From Spirochaetaceae bacterium (GTDB taxonomy: Bacteria; Spirochaetota; Spirochaetia; DSM-27196; SKKC01): a stretch of 10,247 bases of DNA. Below, piece by piece: positions 7,591 through 10,247 of this stretch. The notes under the pieces were generated by a model that saw only the letters and a list, made by a program, of their open reading frames with translations, did no database searches and was not told the DNA's origin. How positions within the stretch are numbered: the first letter of the stretch is position 1; each line of letters starts with the position of its first letter. Both the position numbers and the translations under genes were made by a program. The DNA lies in assembly GCA_003554375.1 (NCBI GenBank), contig PWGF01000416.1, positions 1-10,247 of the forward strand, written 5' to 3'.

Positions 7591-7974
7591 TTACCGCCTC
7601 TCCTCGATTCGGTCCAACAAATGACGGGAAAGGACTTCAGCCCATTCGGGAAGGCCGGGCTCCCCCGCTTCGTAGCGTTCTAGCAGCTCCCGGAAGCCCT
7701 CTTCGGCCTTGTCGTATTCGCCTCGACGGTAGTGAATGAACGCAATCTCGTACTGAGCGATCGCGGTTACCTCGGCGTCATCCTCGAAACGTTCGAGCGC
7801 TGCTTCGTAATACGCTTCAGCCGTGGCGAAGTTTTGCGAGTCGACTGCTTCTTGGGCTCTCTGGAACATCTCCGGAGCGGAGAGATCGTCCGGTACGTCT
7901 TCCGGTGCCGTGGCACAGCCTGCAAGCAGGGCTGACGCGACAAGGGAAATGGCCAGTAACGCTCGTTGGTGCAT
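7591..7974 (-). CDS. Small TPR-containing lipoprotein
   Basis: A 127-aa protein with a lipoprotein signal peptide: charged start MHQR, hydrophobic LLAISLVASALLA, and lipobox LAGC with Cys20 as lipidation site. Alanine at +2 fits outer-membrane sorting by the E. coli rule. Two tetratricopeptide-like helical hairpins follow at about residues 36-69 (ending TAEAYYEAALERFEDD) and 71-104 (AQYEIAFIHYRRGEYDKAEE), then a short charged tail. The layout resembles the start of BamD/YbgF-type TPR lipoproteins, but it is much shorter than BamD, so no specific role is assigned. A good Shine-Dalgarno AAGGAGA (plus coordinates about 7982-7988) precedes the ATG by 7 nt. It converges on glmS with a 64-bp gap and has its own promoter upstream with a long structured leader. 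Confidence 0.88.
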   Translation of the reverse strand: MHQRALLAISLVASALLAGCATAPEDVPDDLSAPEMFQRAQEAVDSQNFATAEAYYEAALERFEDDAEVTAIAQYEIAFIHYRRGEYDKAEEGFRELLERYEAGEPGLPEWAEVLSRHLLDRIEERR

Positions 7975-8170
7975 ATTGGATTCTCCTTAGCTCTCTCGAT
8001 GACCCTTGATTGGCTACCTTCCGGTGGGGACGGCCGGAAACGGGTACTCCTTACCGTGGACGGGGGACTTGGGCCTGAGGGACATCCGGCGCAATCCCCT
8101 CCGTCCCTCGATGTGCTTTCGGCGGGGGCCGGTAATCCGCCTGCGTGCCGCCGACCGTCCTATTGCACAG
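7975..8170 (-). promoter_or_regulatory. Long structured leader of the lipoprotein gene
   Basis: If transcription starts near 8165 on the minus strand, the mRNA carries about 190 nt before the ATG. It contains perfect inverted repeats: GAGGGAC (8077-8083) / GTCCCTC (8103-8109), a 7-bp stem with 19-nt loop, and TTCCGG (8019-8024) / CCGGAA (8034-8039), a 6-bp stem with 9-nt loop. A small GGTA (8043-8046) / TACC (8052-8055) stem frames a CTCCT, that is AGGAG in the mRNA. No known riboswitch core was recognised. The stretch has no convincing ORF on either strand. Confidence 0.45.
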
Positions 8171-8174
8171 GACG
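8156..8174. repeat. Perfect inverted repeat over the lipoprotein -10/+1 region, possible operator
   Basis: CGTCCT (8156-8161), a 7-nt centre ATTGCAC, and AGGACG (8169-8174). Three bases of the right arm lie inside the minus-strand -10 hexamer and the centre covers the expected start of transcription. Such placement fits a repressor operator, or a hairpin at the very 5' end of the transcript. Confidence 0.45.
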
Positions 8175-8200
8175 ATAAAGAGGTTGTACCGCCCTGTCAA
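8172..8200 (-). promoter_or_regulatory. Sigma70-type promoter for the TPR lipoprotein gene
   Basis: On the minus strand a perfect -35 TTGACA (plus 8195-8200) is followed by exactly 17 bp and a -10 TATCGT (plus 8172-8177, 4/6). The complement of TTGACA occurs only twice in the window as far as I can see, both times upstream of a minus-strand gene with this spacing. Expected start of transcription near 8165. Confidence 0.7.
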
Positions 8201-8293
8201 CGCCGCGTGCCCACACCGACAGAGCACTCGCCGCCGCGCTTCCAGCCGTGTCGTTCGCCTGCGTTGCCCTGTCGACACCGATGACTGCGTTTG
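8193..8293 (-). repeat. Degenerate promoter-associated repeat module, copy A
   Basis: Shares four blocks in the same order and orientation with copy B (9734-9812). In plus coordinates these are CCTGTCAAC (8193-8201), AGAGCAC (8221-8227), the exact 16-mer ACTCGCCGCCGCGCTT (8226-8241) and ACTGCGTTTG (8284-8293). Spacing between blocks differs from copy B and the sequence between is diverged. The first block contains the -35 of the lipoprotein promoter; the 16-mer starts 25 bp upstream of that -35. Confidence 0.55.
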
Positions 8294-8315
8294 TCGCCAC
8301 CGATGGAAGGAGTGC

Positions 8316-9704
8316 TTAGGCCCCGGCGAAGCTGCGCTCGGGATGCTCGTCGATGATCGGGATGATAGAAACCGGCGAGCGGACCGATTTCAGTGCCTCG
8401 ATCCGTTTCACGGCAGCTCTTAGCCGTCCTTCCGTGGTGCTATGGAGCGTGACGACGACATGAACCGGCTCCGGTGCGCGCTCATCCGGGGCTTCGGCTT
8501 GGAAAACGCTTGCGATGCTGATGTCGTGCTTCCCGAGGACGTCTGCGATCCGTGCAAGGGCTCCCGGCGTGTCGTCAACGGACATACGGAGATAGAACCG
8601 GGTCTCCAGCTCTTCGACCGCGATGAGCTGCGGGTTGCGGGCGGTTGTGTTAGCACCGGTTGTTTCCGCTGCGGACGTTTCCGATTCTGGTTGCGGCCAG
8701 AAGCAGGGCGCGCGGAAAACGGGTTGGTACGCCCCGCGGGCGATAGATACCAGATCCGCGACCACTGCCGAAGCGGTCGGCGTCCCCCCGGCGCCTCGCC
8801 CGTAGTACATGGTGTGACCGGTCGCGTCCCCGTATATGCTGACGGCATTGAATGGTCCTGAGACCCACGCTAATGGGTGTTCCCGTGAGATGAATGCAGG
8901 ACGGACGAACACAGCCAGGCCTCCATTGTATCTCCGGGCTACCGCGAGGAGCTTCACAATGTAGCCGAGCCGTGTGGCGTAGGTCACGTCGTCCAGGCTC
9001 AGCCGGTTTATCCCTTCGACGTGGAGCTGTCGGTAGTCGACGTGCGCGCCGAACGCCAGGGTTGCCATGATCGCGATCTTGTGCGCACTGTCTGTGCCGT
9101 CTACGTCGAGCGTTGGATCCGCTTCCGCGTAGCGTTCAGCCTGCGCCGCGGAGAGCGCGTCGATATATCGCTCGCCGTGATCTACCATCTTCGTCAATAT
9201 GTAGTTACAGGTACCGTTTACGATCCCGTAGAGTGCTTCGATCTCGTTCGCGGCGAGCCCGTCGTACAGGGCCCTGAGAATCGGTATACCGGCGGCACAA
9301 CTCGCCTCAAATGCGATCGTGACGCCGTTGCGCCGGGCGTGGGCGATAAGCTCCGAGCCGTGAGTGGCGAGTAGCGCCTTGTTGGCGGTTACCACGTGCT
9401 TGCCGGCGGAAAGCGCTTCGTGAATTGCGGCGTGCGCTTGGTCCAATCCGCCGATGAGCTCGACCACGCAGTCGATCTGCCGTTCGGCCAGTGCGTCCTC
9501 GAGTCGATCAAACAAAAGCTCTTCTTCGAGACCCATGGCGCGCGCTGTCCGGAACGTCCGCGATACCACTGCCCTGAGCTCCAACCTGACACCGCTTCGG
9601 TTCTGAAGCGTATGTTGGCGCTCCCGCAGCGTTCGCGCTACTTCGCTCCCCACCGCACCGCATCCGACGATAGCCACTCCAAGTCTTCCATCCGATGTAA
9701 GCAT
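8316..9704 (-). CDS. hom: Homoserine dehydrogenase with C-terminal ACT domain
   Basis: Reduces aspartate-4-semialdehyde to homoserine with NAD(P)H, at the branch to threonine, methionine and isoleucine; cytosolic. Of 462 aa, residues 8-21 hold the Rossmann motif VAIVGCGAVGSEV, followed by VVELIGG (80-86), TANKALLATHG (N108, K109), FEASCAAGIPI (132-142) and GIVNGTCNYILTKM (160-173). The catalytic stretch AEADPTLDVDGTDSAHK (193-209) gives E194, D200, D205 and K209. After a Ser/Thr/Ala-rich linker (338-358), an ACT domain (about 368-455; FYLRMSVDDTPGALARIADVL) suggests allosteric feedback, by threonine in typical members. There is no Shine-Dalgarno before ATG 9704 and the promoter is immediately adjacent, so the transcript is probably leaderless. 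An internal GTG at 9677, preceded by GGAAGA, is an alternative start that would remove nine residues and leave the Rossmann motif at the very N-terminus. Confidence 0.96.
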   Translation of the reverse strand: MLTSDGRLGVAIVGCGAVGSEVARTLRERQHTLQNRSGVRLELRAVVSRTFRTARAMGLEEELLFDRLEDALAERQIDCVVELIGGLDQAHAAIHEALSAGKHVVTANKALLATHGSELIAHARRNGVTIAFEASCAAGIPILRALYDGLAANEIEALYGIVNGTCNYILTKMVDHGERYIDALSAAQAERYAEADPTLDVDGTDSAHKIAIMATLAFGAHVDYRQLHVEGINRLSLDDVTYATRLGYIVKLLAVARRYNGGLAVFVRPAFISREHPLAWVSGPFNAVSIYGDATGHTMYYGRGAGGTPTASAVVADLVSIARGAYQPVFRAPCFWPQPESETSAAETTGANTTARNPQLIAVEELETRFYLRMSVDDTPGALARIADVLGKHDISIASVFQAEAPDERAPEPVHVVVTLHSTTEGRLRAAVKRIEALKSVRSPVSIIPIIDEHPERSFAGA

Positions 9705-9712
9705 GAGCCACG

Positions 9713-9741
9713 ATGCTACGGAGCGGCACGTGGCCTGTCAA
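9713..9741 (-). promoter_or_regulatory. Sigma70-type promoter for hom, implying leaderless mRNA
   Basis: On the minus strand a perfect -35 TTGACA (plus 9736-9741), a 17-bp spacer and -10 TAGCAT (plus 9713-9718, 4/6). Only 8 nt separate the -10 from the hom ATG (9704-9702), so transcription would begin at or within a few bases of the start codon. Confidence 0.65.
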
Positions 9742-9812
9742 CTACCAGCGCGAGAGCACGGGGGGCGGGTACTCGCCGCCGCGCTTTCGGCCGCAGTTTC
9801 CAACTGCGTTTG
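9734..9812 (-). repeat. Degenerate promoter-associated repeat module, copy B
   Basis: Counterpart of copy A at 8193-8293, same orientation. Blocks are CCTGTCAAC (9734-9742), AGAGCAC (9753-9759), ACTCGCCGCCGCGCTT (9771-9786) and ACTGCGTTTG (9803-9812). The first block holds the hom -35; the 16-mer begins 29 bp upstream of that -35, against 25 bp in copy A. Confidence 0.55.
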
Positions 9813-9959
9813 CCGTGTGAGAGCACACCGTTTCCGGAGAAGCGGTTGCCATTGCAAGGTCCTGTGTCCGGTCCGGTTGAGGCGCCGACGAAATCGGACG
9901 AAAATAGAGGAGGTCGTAGGACAGCGTGGACAGACTACCGCCGAGGGGATTGGCGCGAG
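9813..9959 (+). promoter_or_regulatory. Upstream region of the right-edge gene
   Basis: This stretch lies between copy B of the repeat module and the ATG at 9960. It holds a 5-bp stem with tetraloop, GTGTG-AGAG-CACAC (about 9814-9827), and a weak candidate promoter TTGAGG-17 bp-GAAAAT ending near 9905. A strong Shine-Dalgarno-like AGGAGG (9908-9913) is too far from ATG 9960 to serve it directly. A GTG at 9926 lies closer but opens only a 55-codon frame that ends at 10093. Confidence 0.3.
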
Positions 9960-10247
9960 ATGGAGAAGAGACAGCTACTCCTAACGGCTCTTTCTATTAC
10001 AGCGTTCGTGTTGCTAAGTACGCCGCCTGGGCTTGGGTGGCCGGGACACGTGAGTCGGGCAGCAGTAGTCAGGGACATCGCGGGAGCACCTGAGCTGTAT
10101 CTCGACGGGCTGCGGGTCTTCCACCGGGTAAGGCCGGGCCTGGAATTGTCTCCTCATTCGCTTATTCGGCTCGGGGAGACGGATCGCACCGTGTTGGAAC
10201 TCTCCACCGGCTCCGCAATGCCGGACAGTATTGGCGAACACAGAGGG
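9960..10247 (+). CDS. Exported protein, possibly FecR-domain-like, 3' partial
   Basis: A frame open from ATG 9960 to the right edge (96 codons visible). It begins with a clear signal peptide: charged MEKRQ, hydrophobic LLLTALSITAFVLLS, then PPGLGWPG, with cleavage plausible around HVSRA. The mature part contains GAPELYLDGLRVFHRVRPG, ELSPHSLIRLG, and DRTVLELSTGS. The pattern of a short strand, G-x-L-x-x-x-S-x-I-R-x-G, and VLEL-x-x-GS resembles FecR-type domains, which occur in exported or envelope proteins. This is a weak resemblance by eye, and the C-terminal part is missing. The ribosome binding site is poor: GAGGGG (9943-9948) lies 11 nt from the ATG. The gene is divergent from hom, with 255 bp between them. 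Confidence 0.65.
   Translation, partial: MEKRQLLLTALSITAFVLLSTPPGLGWPGHVSRAAVVRDIAGAPELYLDGLRVFHRVRPGLELSPHSLIRLGETDRTVLELSTGSAMPDSIGEHRG

Noticed and set aside
7585..7601. AGAGG/CCTCT inverted repeat between convergent glmS and lipoprotein gene as a bidirectional terminator
   Set aside because: Only 5 bp, overlaps the lipoprotein stop codon, and no T-run on either side; not convincing.

Overview
This is a GC-rich (roughly 60%), gene-dense bacterial chromosomal window. Each gene is a single uninterrupted ORF with Shine-Dalgarno signals or sigma70-type promoters. There are no transposase, integrase, phage, CRISPR, tRNA or rRNA signals. A lipobox lipoprotein, a signal-peptide DUF4097 protein and a probable exported FecR-like protein suggest a diderm host. 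The phylum cannot be fixed from the sequence; a GC-rich spirochaete-like bacterium is only a guess.

Layout. Plus strand, 1-5434: the 3' part of a large, probably extracellular NucH/ExeM-like nuclease (cut by the left edge); a DUF4097 beta-ladder protein about 50 bp downstream; a DUF62 S-adenosylmethionine hydrolase-family protein with an altered catalytic triad; and an NAD-dependent sugar epimerase/dehydratase-like SDR carrying an unusual insertion. After a 268-bp leader comes glmS (5703-7526), the entry enzyme of UDP-GlcNAc and cell-wall synthesis. Minus strand: a small TPR lipoprotein (7591-7974), convergent with glmS, and homoserine dehydrogenase with a C-terminal ACT domain (8316-9704). 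At the right edge a plus-strand exported, possibly FecR-like gene starts at 9960, divergent from hom, and runs off the window.

The genes do not form one pathway: glmS and hom are housekeeping, the lipoprotein, DUF4097 and FecR-like proteins are envelope-associated, and the nuclease is probably secreted for DNA scavenging.

The least ordinary parts are: (i) the two minus-strand genes have promoters with a perfect TTGACA -35 and 17-bp spacer, embedded in a degenerate repeated module that shares four blocks in the same order, including an exact 16-mer; (ii) the hom promoter sits so close to its ATG that the mRNA should be leaderless or nearly so; (iii) the lipoprotein gene has a leader of about 190 nt with several perfect inverted repeats; (iv) the DUF62 protein has Asp where the family has its triad His, plus an Arg-rich N-terminal extension. 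No complete novel multi-gene system is evident.
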